Notes under the pieces: generated by a model
Seen by the model: the letters and a program-made list of their open reading frames with translations, nothing else
Database searches by the model: none
Told to the model about the DNA's origin: nothing
Position numbers and translations under genes: made by a program
Part shown: piece by piece, positions 36,001 to 48,000 of the stretch
Numbering within the stretch: the stretch's first letter is position 1
Layout: each line of letters begins with the position of its first letter
Origin: Antedon bifida
Lineage: Eukaryota > Echinodermata > Crinoidea > Comatulida > Antedonidae
Assembly: GCA_963402885.1 (NCBI GenBank)
Contig: OY727096.1
Location: 2,790,001 to 2,854,000 of the forward strand
Direction: 5' to 3'
Length of the DNA: 64,000 nucleotides

Positions 36001-39000
36001 TTAGATCCACACTGAACCAAGGAGGAACGTACACCATTTTAAATTTGTTCTTGATTTCTATATCAAAATCTACTTTGCCCAAATCTTCAACTTTACAAGC
36101 CTGCAAAGAAATTAATATTATGTGCATTTTATGTCAACTTTCTCACACAAATTAGTGGCAAAGAAACTAGTTTACATAATCCATTTGTCTATCATAAATG
36201 TCCTAAAGCTTTGTCTACACTATCAAACTAGTTTGACAAAAGAAGTGTGATGTGCTCAAATATGGTGGTGATGTGCCCAAATATGGTAGTGATATGACAT
36301 CATCGTGTCCATATATGGGCACAACATATTTTGCTGTCACATAAAGGTTGATAGTGTAGATAGGGCTAATTAATACTTAATTTAAGTACAGTACAACACC
36401 AACACTTTTCTTCGAAACAAACAAGGGCCAATATATGCTTTAACATTACAGCCAACCCCCATTTAGGGGTCACCACTATGGGGTCACCACTATTAGTGGA
36501 CATTTTTTGGATCTCCAAGGAGTCCTCTTAATAGGGATCTACTATAATTTTTTACTTTGTGTTTTGTTCCACCACACTATCCAACCTACCTTCAGGATAT
36601 CCCATAATACAACATTCTCATTTGAATCTTTTGTTAGTATATATCGCTTATCATTTAGAATATGATATTGCTGGATGCTAGTACCACCTAAAAAAACCAA
36701 ATATCTTTTCGTTAAAATCGAACGATTCAAATTTAAAAAAAAATAATTATGAATTTGTAAAAATCTTCCACAGTCGAAAATATCATTTCATTCACCACAA
36801 CAGAGTGGTATGATGTAATGGATAATTAATTAGAAATAAAAAAAAAACTAACCTTTAATTGTTTGGCTAGGCTCAGAACAGATTGGAACAAGTTTGTCTT
36901 CATTTTCTTGTTGCGATAACCGCGACTGAACTCCTTTTGTAGACTACAGGTAAAATAACATATATAATAAATAGACAATATAAAATTATAATACAAATTT
37001 GTTATATCTTATATTCTACATTGATTGATTTTGTATTGTATTTTAATTATACTCCCAAATCAATCTTGTAATAATATAGTCTAAAGCTCTGTCTATAGTA
37101 TCAAATTAGTGTGATGTGCCCAAATAAGGTATTGTTATGCTCAAATATGGTAGTGATATGACATAATCATGTCCATATATGGGCACATCACATTTTGTTG
37201 TCAAATATACTTTGATAGTGTAGACAGAGCTTAAAGCTACTTCATGTTTGTCCTTCCAAACTTGATTCAATTCTGTTTCCAAATGAATGTAATATAATGC
37301 CTTGTCTACACTATCAAACTAGTCTGACAAAAAAGTGTGATGTGCCCGAATATGGTGATGATATGACATCATCATATCCATATATGGGCACATCACATTT
37401 TTTTGTCTCATAAAGTTTGATAGTGTAGACATAGCTTAAGATCTTACCCATTTATGTAAATCAGATTTTGTTGTTGCAACCCACATTGACTCCTCATCAG
37501 GCAGAAGATGTATCTTAACAATCGGGGCAGATTCTTTACACACTAATGCACTACTGTTTGGCGTTCTCATATCCGTCGCATACACATTGCGATCCCTACC
37601 GCCAGAGTAGAATACCGTGAAGGCGTCGTTTGCCCGCAACGCCCACACGCCATCATTGTGAACCCTGTATGTTGCTATGCAGCGCTGTTGACCTAGCGAC
37701 CATAGTTTGATGGTTCCATCCGAACTTGCTGACAAGCACTAAATACAAAAATAATGTTAATTAAATAATGTAAATAAGAGACTGTGCCAGATGTATTCTA
37801 CTGCAATTACTGCAGTAATCTTAGTGAACATAAGTTGTACATCATGTATAATTAATATTGTGTGGCATCTTTATTAACAGTTAATGCTTCGACATTGTCT
37901 GTATGTCCCTTAAATTTCATCATGTATAAATTAATAATGTGTGTTTACACTTACTTGTGTGGCATATTTATTAACAGCTAATGCTTTGACATCTGTATGC
38001 CCCTTTAATTTCATCATGTATAATGTGTGTTCACACTTACTTGTGTGGCATCTTCATTAAAGCTAATGCTTTGACATTGTCTGTATGTTCCTTTAATTTC
38101 ATCATGTATAATGTGTGTTCACACTTACTTGTGTGGCATCTTTATTAACAGCTAATGCTTTGACATTGTCTGTATGTCCCTTTAATTTCATCATGTATAA
38201 ATTAATAATGTGTGTTCACACTTACTTGTGTGGCATCTTTATTAACAGCTAATGCTTTGACATTGTCTGTGTGTCCCTTTAATTTCATCATTTTGACACA
38301 CGTCCTAGGATCCCATACCCGCAGAATCTTCTCTGTTGAACCAGAAACGATGACAGAGCAAGCTGGATTCATTGCTAAACTATAAATAGAATCTTTTTGG
38401 CCACTTAGAGACGATGCTGAAAAAATGAAATTTTATAATAAGGTCTAGATTTAATTTAAAGATTTATATAGGCCTATTCTACAATATTGCCTGTTGCGCC
38501 TCTCCTTCTTCTTCTTCCCCACCCCCCTCTCTGTACACACGCCTACACTCACTTGTTACAGTATTATTTGCAGCTGTGAGTGCTGTTAATGTGTTTACAT
38601 CCCATAGGAATATTTGTTTATCAAGGCCACCTGATGCAACATATTCCTTTTCTTTTGCATATGCTAATGCCTTTACATAATCCTACAAGACAAAATTAAA
38701 AATACAATTGTATATTTAAATTATGAGCAGACTAGAACAAAACCTTTAAGCTCTGTCTACACAATCAAACATTATGAAACAAAATAATGTGCCCATATAG
38801 AGACATGATGTCATATCACTACCATATTTGGGCATATCACTATGATATTTAGGTGCATCACACTTTTTTGTCAAACTAGTTTGATAGTGTGGACAGAGCC
38901 TTATTCCAGCACCTAATACATCTTACTACAGTACATCACAAATACTTTGTCTCATTATTTTTCTAACATACTGTACCTTATGTGTTCTTAATGTTGACAT

Positions 39001-41179
39001 ACAAAACCCTTTATGTGCGTTCCAAACTTTTACCATAGCATCTGAAGATGCTGATATTACTGTGGATGAAAAAATAATTATAATAAATTAATCTTTAACT
39101 TAATTTATTAAATATTTAAACATTTTATATGCCAGCAGAAAAGACAACTTGTATATGAGATGGGTCACATAACTGTAAGCTTTTCAATGGCAAAACAACA
39201 TCAAGCCAATTTACACAGACGAGCGGTAACGGTAAGCAGTAACAGTAAGCGGAAAATCGTGTAGATAGTACCATTTACACAGTACATGGAATTCGCGAGC
39301 GGTGTGATGGAAAGTAGGTGCTTGTAGGCCTCGAGGCTAGTGCATGGACTAGACTATTATGACTCACTCATTTTTTCATTTTACGAAAAAGGTAAACTAC
39401 TTAACACATACATGTTTTGCCTCCACAACATAACACAATGTCATTCACCCAATCAGTGTGGTGTTCCATAGACTGAAAATAAGATGCTTCCTGAAATCAA
39501 ACACAACATACTTTGGAATCAAAAGAAGAATTAAGCTAGTGTGATAGTGTAGACAGAGCTTTAAGCTAATGAAGTTAAGGTTGGTTTCCACTTGGATGCA
39601 ACGAGGTAGGAAATAATGATCAATTGATTAGTTTAGATGATCTTAAAGTACTACAAATTGATTCATGGAATTAATAATGATTAATTATTTATTTTTTGAA
39701 TGTTATTATTTTCTTTTTTAAAGAAAATAATTATATTAAATTTATAAGGTGATAATAATAGTGTAGACAGAGCTTTAGGCTAATGAAGTTAAGGTTGGTT
39801 TCCACTTGAACGCAATGAAGTAGGCGGAATGATTAAAGTAAGTTGACCAATCACAAGCGACAGTTTTGGATGGTTCATAGCTTTGTGACTGGTCAAGTTA
39901 CTTGCAGTGCAGTTACGTATATGGCATAACTCAGATAAGCTTGAGGCCCCTGGTTTAGGTAACCTAAGTGGCCCTCCAAGTTCCAACGTTGGAGGCCCCA
40001 GGGATTTTTTTAGCCTTTTCGGCATATTTTAATGCCTGTTTTTTCCTCTGGGCACTGCTCATGAGCCCCCATAAGCTCCGGGGCCCCTGGATTTAGCCAA
40101 TGAGCGCTCATAGCCGTTACGCCACTGAGTTACGTCCTTGTTTTGCCTCCTAGTGGGAACCAAGAATGAATGATTTGCCTTACTGTTTGACTACTATTAA
40201 CGTTCCATATCCTAATTATTGAATCTCTTCCTGCAGTGTATAGTCTATTCATGGCAGGGTCAAACTGTACTGCGTTGACCCCTGACCGGTGCTGCTTTTC
40301 TGTTTCATCTCGAATAACAAATGAGACCTGTTGGACAACAAATAATTGTAAAATGCATGCTCTATTATTAATTATATTTTCAATTATTCATTTCAATTCA
40401 ATCATGGCGGGTGGAAGAATGTATTGTTATTTAAGTCAATTGAATGGTGTAGTGCTCATTATATCATATTGAGATTCTGGAGTTTTTACAGAAATGCTTC
40501 TTTTTTTAATTGAAGAATTTTATTTCAGAAATAATAAAATAATAATTCTTTTATAAATATATATTAATAATATAAGCCTATTTAAGTATTTATAATATAA
40601 ATAAAATTCCTTCGATCAGTTTATTATTCATATATATATAATATTATAGTGTTTATTCATTCATACCATGGAGTAATTTATACATAGTGCTACTACGTAG
40701 GCCTAAAAATTAAAACTAAAACATTTTAAAAAAGATTTTACAAAACTACATACAAATACAATACATTTTTGATTTATGAATTATGGTAATGAATACAACT
40801 TTATTTCTACCTTTAGGTCTTTTTTGGAATTCTGGAGAATCTAGGAGCTCTGTAAACCGTACCCTCATTACATCACTTCCTGCTCTAGCTAGTAGGCCTG
40901 CACTAAAATAGCCTAGCCCTACAACATACGACCCAACCTACTACTCTAGGCGTCCTAGACTAGCCGCATCTCCGCCCCCAAATTAATTTGAGCTGGCAGA
41001 GAGTGGCAGCCTAGCCTTAGCTTAATTAATAATATAGAAACAATCGCATGCTCCTTTGGCTTAACAGGGTACTAAAGGATCAATCAGCATCGTACACACC
41101 CGCTGATAAGATAAACAGAAATGAGAAATACCTGTACTTTCTTCCGAGGATTACCCTGGGACCTGTGATGCATCGCCAT
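33042..41179 (-). CDS. WDR48: WD repeat protein 48 (UAF1, USP1/USP12/USP46 activator)
   Basis: Eight-bladed WD40 protein with C-terminal SUMO-like domains. It binds and activates the deubiquitinases USP1, USP12 and USP46 (Fanconi/PCNA repair, endosomal trafficking). Sixteen exons: 41132-41179, 40184-40327, 39412-39490, 38977-39059, 38553-38682, 38226-38416, 37448-37738, 36853-36943, 36590-36687, 35993-36100, 35454-35550, 34909-34995, 34461-34675, 34099-34175, 33578-33761, 33042-33140. They sum to 2022 nt, 673 aa (human 677). It starts [16 protein letters not shown]. Clear family stretches are [52 protein letters not shown] and [10 protein letters not shown]. The C-terminus [18 protein letters not shown] matches the human end. 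Several family-A MITEs sit in its introns. Divergent from the ORP1 gene. Confidence 0.97.
33422..33547 (-). mobile_element. Family-A MITE, WDR48 intron 15
   Basis: Short version with CCATATTTGG. Ends 31 bp from exon 15 on its donor side. Confidence 0.86.
33876..34044 (+). mobile_element. Family-B MITE, internally deleted
   Basis: Starts TTAAAGATTATATTGTCCTG and ends GGGGAACAATACAT. Only about 170 bp remain. In the WDR48 intron between 33761 and 34099. Confidence 0.65.
34723..34830 (-). mobile_element. Family-A MITE, right end lost
   Basis: Stops after the second unit; two intact CArG boxes. Confidence 0.82.
35155..35318. mobile_element. Family-C MITE, diverged
   Basis: Carries GACCAATGACAAGCGACATT and CTTCTGATTGGTCAAATTAT in mirrored arms and ends CTAGTGAGAACAAAGCTTTC. 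In the WDR48 intron between exons 11 and 12. Confidence 0.6.
35335..35440. mobile_element. Partial family-C duplicate next to WDR48 exon 11
   Basis: Repeats the core of 35155-35318 (GACCAATGACAAGCAACATT, CTTCTGATTGGCCAAATTAT) immediately after it. Ends 14 bp from exon 11. Confidence 0.6.
36204..36368 (+). mobile_element. Family-A MITE, WDR48 intron 9
   Basis: Full length with two units. Confidence 0.88.
36455..36545. mobile_element. Decayed Tigger-like fragment
   Basis: Contains two GGGGTCACCACTAT motifs and AGTCCTCTTAATAGGGATCTACTATA, resembling the element at 61279. It lies in a WDR48 intron, 45 bp from exon 9. Confidence 0.35.
37082..37233 (+). mobile_element. Family-A MITE, WDR48 intron 7
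   Basis: Full length; CCAAATAAGG and CCATATATGG are intact. Confidence 0.88.
37297..37440 (+). mobile_element. Family-A MITE abutting the WDR48 exon-7 donor
   Basis: One unit. Its right terminal repeat ends about 8 bp from the 5' splice site of exon 7 (donor GTAAGATC, 37440-37447). Confidence 0.9.
37857..38290 (-). repeat. Tandem duplication of WDR48 exon-6 end with its 5' splice site
   Basis: The last 60 or so bases of exon 6 plus about 30-40 bp of following intron are repeated downstream in the intron four more times, with periods of 98, 86, 88 and 97 bp. The true donor (GTAAGT, 38220-38225) has intact decoy copies at 38123-38128, 38035-38040 and 37949-37954; the most distal copy (37857) has lost its donor. 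Read-through from the true donor meets an in-frame TAA after seven intronic codons. Confidence 0.9.
38746..38904 (-). mobile_element. Family-A MITE, WDR48 intron 4
   Basis: Two units, one intact CCATATTTGG. Confidence 0.87.
39541..39564 (-). mobile_element. Solo family-A terminal repeat
   Basis: GTGATAGTGTAGACAGAGCT plus TTAA at the left of the duplicated block in WDR48 intron 2; a sister copy is at 39759-39777. Confidence 0.65.
39613..39758 (+). repeat. Copy of the WDR48/ORP1 promoter region inside WDR48 intron 2
   Basis: Nearly identical to 41286-41397, then continues with ATTAAATTTATAAGGTGATA, which matches 41689-41713. About 290 bp between those two segments is missing here. The block is bracketed by direct repeats (39541-39612 and 39757-39824) that share GTGTAGACAGAGCTTTA and GAAGTTAAGGTTGGTTTCCA. 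Confidence 0.85.
39759..39777 (-). mobile_element. Solo family-A terminal repeat
   Basis: TAGTGTAGACAGAGCTTTA on the right side of the 39613-39758 block; repeated because the flank was duplicated. Confidence 0.6.
39789..40163. mobile_element. Family-C MITE enlarged by a GC-rich insert, WDR48 intron 2
   Basis: Left arm TTAAGGTTGGTTTCCACTTG and right arm CCTCCTAGTGGGAACCAAGA. The interior keeps GACCAATCACAAGCGAC and its partner but also holds a GC-rich block (about 39940-40110: GAGGCCCCTGGTTTAGG, CCCCTGGATTTAGCC) not found in shorter copies. Confidence 0.6.
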
Positions 41180-42001
41180 TTTGATTGATGTTGATATCAT
41201 TTTAGACGACGACTGTACAATGAAGTCTAGAATAAGGAGATTGCATGCAGGATGGATATGGAACGCCATCGGAGAGAATAATGAAATAATGATCAATTGA
41301 TTAGTTCAGATGATCTTAAAGTACTACAAATTGATTCATGGAATTAATAATGATTAATTATTTATTTTTTGAATGTTATTATTTTCTTTTTTAATAAACT
41401 TTAGAGTTTGACTGACGGCGTGTTTTTAAATGTGTCTGGATCATAGAGGCTAAAAGAGGAGGTTCCTCGATCCTCGTTTTTGTTGATTTCGATCCTCGCG
41501 ACAATTCGCAAAAGTCAACCCGAGGAACAAAACAAGGATGATAGCCGGGGCAAGGCGTGTGAGCACTGACCTATTTTGACGTATTGGGGCCTAGCGAAAG
41601 TCGCATTTGGAAGAATATATCTATCTTGTTTAATATGTAGCCACATCTGAGTATATTACAAATATGCCATTTTGCTCTTAACAAATATTAAATTTATAAG
41701 GTGATAATAATATTTTATCAATTATTTAACCTCGCTGGTCCTTCTGATCTGTTGCAAAATGAGGATCAAAATGATGAGCTGGCCTAGGCCTAGCCGAGCT
41801 ATTCTGGTCCTCGAATTATCTTTGGTCAACAAAGAAAGGCGGAAGGAATGGTCATCCGCACACATCCGGCTAGTAGTATAGTAGGCCTACTACTTGGCTG
41901 TGCTAAATACATATTTGTTTGTTTATTTTGGAGTCAAAAATACATTTAAATAATTAATAATTTCTTTTAAATTAAGAAAGTAGAAGAGAGTATCATGCAA
42001 A
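41180..42001. promoter_or_regulatory. Bidirectional promoter interval WDR48 / ORP1
   Basis: The start codons are divergent and 822 bp apart. The WDR48 ATG lies within CAAAATGGCG, a YY1-like sequence that also occurs beside SF1. About 41286-41397 and 41689-41713 have a near-identical copy inside WDR48 intron 2 (39613-39758). The segment 41400-41640 is GC-richer and is the likeliest promoter core (inference). Confidence 0.45.
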
Positions 42002-45000
42002 ATGGATAGGGATCTGGAAGATCAGTTGCTGTATGGAGCTAGGAATGGCTTAGTGGAACATGTCCAAACACTTATCAAGAGGTATAAAGCTGGTGAAATA
42101 TCTATCAATTTGAACTGCAAGGGTAAGTCCATATAAAAGTATATTCCGTTTTTTTTTATTTGCATAATTTAAGCTACAGTAATCTACATAATAATATCAT
42201 GGAACTATATAGTTCCATGATAATATCAATTTGAACTGCAAGGGTAAGTCCATAAAATAATAAATTCCATTTATTTTAAGTTTGCATAAATTAAGCTAAT
42301 CTGCATAATATTTCTTCATTTGCATAATTTAAGCTAATCTACATAAACAAATTTACATATTGTTTAAGGTAATCTTTAAATTTTGAAGAAATTTGCATTT
42401 TTTAAATGATTTGCATATATCAAGGTGTAATATCAATATAAAGCATATTTGCATATTACTAGCATTATTTTGCGCAGACTTATTGTTTTAATATATTTGC
42501 ATATTTTAAGGCTAACTAATTTCAACATATAACTACACTACAGAAAGTATAGTTAGTAGATATTTTAATTTTTTAATTTTTTGTTTTAATTTTTTTTTAC
42601 CTTGACAGGAAAATCCAAAGCAAACCTTGGTTGGACCCCATTGCATTTATGCTGCTATTTTGGGCATTTGGAGGTTGCGACTATCTTATTAGAAAACGGA
42701 GCTAACATTAATGTGATTAACGATGTTGGCGATACTCCGCTTCATCGAGCTGCATATACAGGCCGTATGGTTAGTCGTTTAATTCAAATTTTCTCTCAAT
42801 ATTAACATTTTAAAAAAAACTATGATTTATAAATGCTCATTTATACATTGTTAAGTCGTTCATATGGTGTGTTAATGGTATTCACATGCGTTGGTGTTTT
42901 TCGTCATTTGCTGAACAGTACAGACTGTAAGAAGTACTGTACTGTGTTCTAGCTACACTACATGTAAGTAAGTGGTGTTACAGAGGTAGAACCAGGGGTA
43001 GAGCTAGGGGTGGAACCAGGGGTAGAGCTAGGGGTGGAACCAGGGGTAGAGCTAGGGGTGGAACCAGGGGTAGAGCTAGGGGTGGAACCAGGGGTAGAGC
43101 TAGGGGTGGAACCAGGGGTAGAGCTAGGGGTGGAACCAGAGGTAGAGCTAGGGGTGGAACCAGAGGTAGAGCTAGGGGTGGAACCAGGGGTAGAGCTAGG
43201 GGTGGAACCAGAGGTAGAGCTAGGGGTGGAACCAGGGGTAGAGCTAGGGGTGGAACCAGGGGTAGAGCTAGGGGTGGAACCAGGGGTAGAGCTAGGGGTG
43301 GAACCAGAGGTAGAGCTAGGGGTGGAACCAGAGGTAGAGCTAGGGGTGGAACCAGAGGTAGAGCTAGGGGTGGAACCAGAGGTAGAGCTAGGGGTGGAAC
43401 CAGGGGTAGAGCTAGGGGTGGAACCAGGGGTAGAGCTAGGGGTGGAACCAGAGGTAGAGCTAGGGGTGGAACCAGAGGTAGAGCTAGGGGTGGAACCAGA
43501 GGTAGAGCTAGGGGTGGAACCAGAGGTAGAGCTAGGGGTGGAACCAGGGGTAGAGCTAGGGGTGGAACCAGAGGTAGAGCTAGGGGTGGAACCAGAGGTA
43601 GAGCTAGGGGTGGAACCAGAGGTAGAGCTAGGGGTGGAACCAGGGGTAGAGCTAGTGGTGGAACCAGAGGTAGAGCTAGGGGTGGAACCAGAGGTAGAGC
43701 TAGGGGTGGAACCAGCGGTAGAGCTAGTGGTGGAACCAGAGGTAGAGCTAGGGGTGGAACCAGGGGTAGAGCTAGGGGTGGAACCAGAGGTAGAGCTAGG
43801 GGTGGAACCAGGGGTAGAGCTAGGGGTGGAACCAGGGGTAGAGCTAGGGGTGGAACCAGAGGTAGAGCTAGGGGTGGAACCAGGGGTAGAGCTGGGGTGG
43901 AACCAGGGGTAGAGCTAGGGGTGGAACCAGAGGTAGAGCTAGGGGTGGAACCAGGGGTAGAGCTGGGGTGGAACCAGCGGTAGAGCTAGGGGTGGAACCA
44001 GAGGTAGAGCTAGGGGTGAAACCAGAGGTAGAGCTAGGGGTGAAACCAGAGGTAGAGCTAGGGGTGAAACCAGAGGTAGAGCTAGGGGTAGAACCAGAGG
44101 TAGAGCTGGGGTGGAACCAGCGGTAGAGCTAGGGGTAGAACCAGGGGTAGAGCTAGTGGTGGAACCAGAGGTAGAGCTAGGGGTGGAACCAGGGGTAGAG
44201 CTGGGGTGGAACCAGCGGTAGAGCTAGGGGTAGAACCAGGGGTAGAGCTAGGGGTGAAACCAGAGGTAGAGCTAGGGGTAGAACCAGAGGTAGAGCTGGG
44301 GTGGAACCAGCGGTAGAGCTAGGGGTAGAACCAGGGGTAGAGCTAGTGGTGGAACCAGAGGTAGAGCTAGGGGTAGAACCAGAGGTAGAGCTGGGGTGGA
44401 ACCAGCGGTAGAGCTAGGGGTAGAACCAGGGGTAGAGCTAGGGGTGGTCCCAAGGGGTAGAGCTAGGGGTGGAACCAGAGGTAGAGCTAGGGGTGGAACC
44501 AGAGGTAGAGCTAGGGGTGGAACCAGAGGTAGAGCTAGGGGTGGAACCAGGGGTAGAGCTGGGGTGGAACCAGAGGTAGAGCTAGGGGTGGAACCAGAGG
44601 TAGAGCTAGGGGTGGAACCAGAGGTAGAGCTAGGGGTGGAACCAGAGGTAGAGCTAGGGGTGGTCCCAAGGGGTAGAGCTAGGGGTGGAACCAGAGGTAG
44701 AGCTAGGGGTGGAACCAGGGGTAGAGCTAGGGGTGGAACCAGGGGTAGAGCTAGGGGTGGAACCAGAGGTAGAGCTAGGGGTGGAACCAGAGGTAGAGCT
44801 AGGGGTGGTCCCAAGGGGTAGAGCTAGGGGTGGAACCAGGGGTAGAGCTGGGGTGGAACCAGGGGTAGAGCTAGGGGTGGAACCAGAGGTAGAGCTAGGG
44901 GTGGTCCCAAGGGGTAGAGCTAGGGGTGGAACCAGAGGTAGAGCTAGGGGTGGAACCAGGGGTAGAGCTAGGGGTGGAACCAGAGGTAGAGCTAGGGGTG

Positions 45001-48000
45001 GAACCAGGGGTAGAGCTAGGGGTGGAACCAGGGGTAGAGCTAGGGGTGGAACCAGGGGTAGAGCTAGGGGTGGAACCAGAGGTAGAGCTAGGGGTGGAAC
45101 CAGAGGTAGAGCTAGGGGTGGAACCAGGGGTAGAGCTAGGGGTGGAACCAGAGGTAGAGCTAGGGGTGGAACCAGGGGTAGAGCTAGGGGTGGAACCAGA
45201 GGTAGAGCTAGGGGTGGAACCAGGGGTAGAGCTAGGGGTGGAACCAGCGGTAGAGCTAGGGGTGGAACCAGGGGTAGAGCTAGGGGTGGAACCAGGGGTA
45301 GAGCTAGGGGTGGAACCAGAGGTAGAGCTAGGGGTGGAACCAGAGGTAGAGCTAGGGGTGAAACCAGAGGTAGAGCTAGTGGTGGAACCAGAGGTAGAGC
45401 TAGGGGTGGAACCAGGGGTAGAGCTAGGGGTGGAACCAGGGGTAGAGCTAGGGGTGGAACCAGAGGTAGAGCTAGGGGTGGAACCAGGGGTAGAGCTAGG
45501 GGTGGAACCAGGGGTAGAGCTAGGGGTGGAACCAGGGGTAGAGCTAGGGGTGAAACCAGAGGTAGAGCTAGTGGTGGAACCAGAGGTAGAGCTAGTGGTA
45601 GAACCAGGGGTAGAGCTAGGGGTGGAACCAGGGGTAGAGCTAGGGGTGGAACCAGAGGTAGAGCAGGGGTGGAACCAGGGGTAGAGCTGGGGTGGAACCA
45701 GAGGTAGAGCTAGGGGTGGAACCAGGGGTAGAGCTAGGGGTGGAACCAGGGGTAGAGCTAGGGGTGGAACCAGGGGTAGAGCTAGGGGTGGAACCAGAGG
45801 TAGAGCTAGTGGTGGAACCAGAGGTAGAGCTAGGGGTGGAACCAGAGGTAGAGCTAGGGGTGGAACCAGGGGTAGAGCTAGGGGTAGAACCAGGGGTAGA
45901 GCTAGGGGTGGAACCAGAGGTAGAGCTAGGGGTGGAACCAGAGGTAGAGCTAGGGGTGGAACCAGGGGTAGAGCTTGGGTGGAACCAGAGGTAGAGCTAG
46001 GGGTGGAACCAGAGGTAGAGCTAGGGGTGGAACCAGAGGTAGAGCTAGGGGTGGAACCAGAGGTAGAGCTAGGGGTGGAACCAGGGGTAGAGCTAGGGGT
46101 GGAACCAGGGGTAGAGCTAGGGGTGGAACCAGAGGTAGAGCAGGGGTGGAACTAGAGGTAGAGCTAGAGGTGGAACTAGAGGTAGAGCTAGGGGTGGAAC
46201 CAGGGCTAGAGCTAGGGGTGGAACCAGGGGTAGAGCTAGGGGTGGTCCCAAGGGGTAGAGCTAGGGGTGGAACCAGAGGTAGAGCTAGAGGTGGAACTAG
46301 AGGTAGAGCTAGAGGTGGAACTAGAGGTAGAGCAGGGGTGGAACCAGAGGTAGAGCTAGAGGTGGAACTAGAGGTAGAGCTAGAGGTGGAACTAGAGGTA
46401 GAGCTAGGGGTGGAACCAGGGCTAGAGCTAGGGGTAGAACCAAAGGTAGAGCTAGGGGTGGAACCAGGGGTAGAGCTAGGGGTGGAACCAGAGGTAGAGC
46501 TAGGGGTGGAACCAGGGGTAGAGCTAGGGGTGGAACCAGGGGTAGAGCTAGGGGTGGAACCAAAGGTAGAGCTAGGGGTAGAATCAGAGGTAGAGCAGGG
46601 GTGGAACCAGAGGTAGAGCAGGGGTGGAACCAAAGGGGTAGAGCTAGGGGTGGACCCAAGGGGTAGAGCTGGGGTGGAACCAGGGGTAGAGCTAGGGGTA
46701 GAACCAAAGGGGTAGAGCTAGGGGTGGACCCAGAGGTAGAGCAGGGGTGTGCACTTCAACTCTTTTGACACAGCAAGCAATATATTATGAACTACTTTTT
46801 TATTCTATTTTTGACAGGCTTGATTAATTAATATTATTAAGTTATTATATTAATATTTAATAAATCCTAGATCCGCCTCTAGATTATAGTTTAAATATGT
46901 GTGATTGATTGATTATTTTTTATTTATTTTTTTATTGTATACTTGCTCAATAGATACTTTTTTTTAGCAATTGATGTAGAAAAGATTGTAATATCTCATA
47001 GATTGATGATTTCTGATTTAAATAATTGATTGATATTGATTGAATTTACAGGAAGTCGTTCTTTTACTAATTCAACATGGTGCAGATGTGAGTATAGTAA
47101 ATGGTGAAGGACTAACAGCCAGAGATGTAGGATATGGGGAGGATATTGTTAACATGTTAGATGGTAAGTAAAGCTCTGCCTACACTATCAAACTAGTTTG
47201 ACAAAAAAGTGTGATGTGTCCAAATATGGTAGTGATATGACATCATCCTGGTAAGTCTTATTTTTCCACCAATGATAAATAAGATTGGTTAAAGATGTAT
47301 TGTCCCCCAAAAACATGAAAAATGAAGATTAATAAAATCAGACTTTAAAGATGTATTGTCCCTTGAAACACAAAAAAATGAAGGTCAAAATATTCTAAAT
47401 GTAAATTGGCCATATCAAAGTAATATTAAAGTTATTCACTTTAAGTCGAAAATTCGAGCCAAAAACAACAAGTTTATGTAATTAACAGGTAAATTAGTTT
47501 GATTACATTTCGTCTGGAAAATCGTCGCGAGCGAAAGTAAACAAAGACTTCAAACCACGAGTACGCATTATGCATATGCTAATTAGGATTGTTTACAACT
47601 TGTCACAGTTGAAAAGGTATTTTCACACAGATCGTGAGAAAGTTTTATGAAATATGCATACAGAGTAGCCAAACAAGCGCGTTTCATTATGGGATATGTT
47701 TTGATCGAAAACTTTGACTGGAAGTCAAAGTTATTTTTTTAACAAAAAAACGTCTGTATTTCAGTTAAATGATTTTTTTTTTCAACAAATTTTTTGTGAA
47801 AGTTAATAACTATTATGATACTTCAAAATGACCCACCTTTTTTTGAAATCTTTTATTTTTTATTTTTTTGAAATTAGTCAAAGGGACAATACATCTTTAA
47901 GTAGGCCATTTTGCAGTTTTTATAAAGTTATTCACTTCTGTAAAAAAAAAAAGAAAAAAAAGATAATTATTTCACTTATAAAAAGACAAAATAAACGTTA

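Noticed and set aside
43010-46707. Long open frames on both strands (Gly-Val-Glu-Pro, Arg-Ala-Arg-Gly-Gly-Thr, Ser-Thr-Ser-Gly repeats)
   Set aside because: They come from a 24-bp unit that is a multiple of three and contains no stop. They lie in an ORP1 intron, and several frames are open at once.
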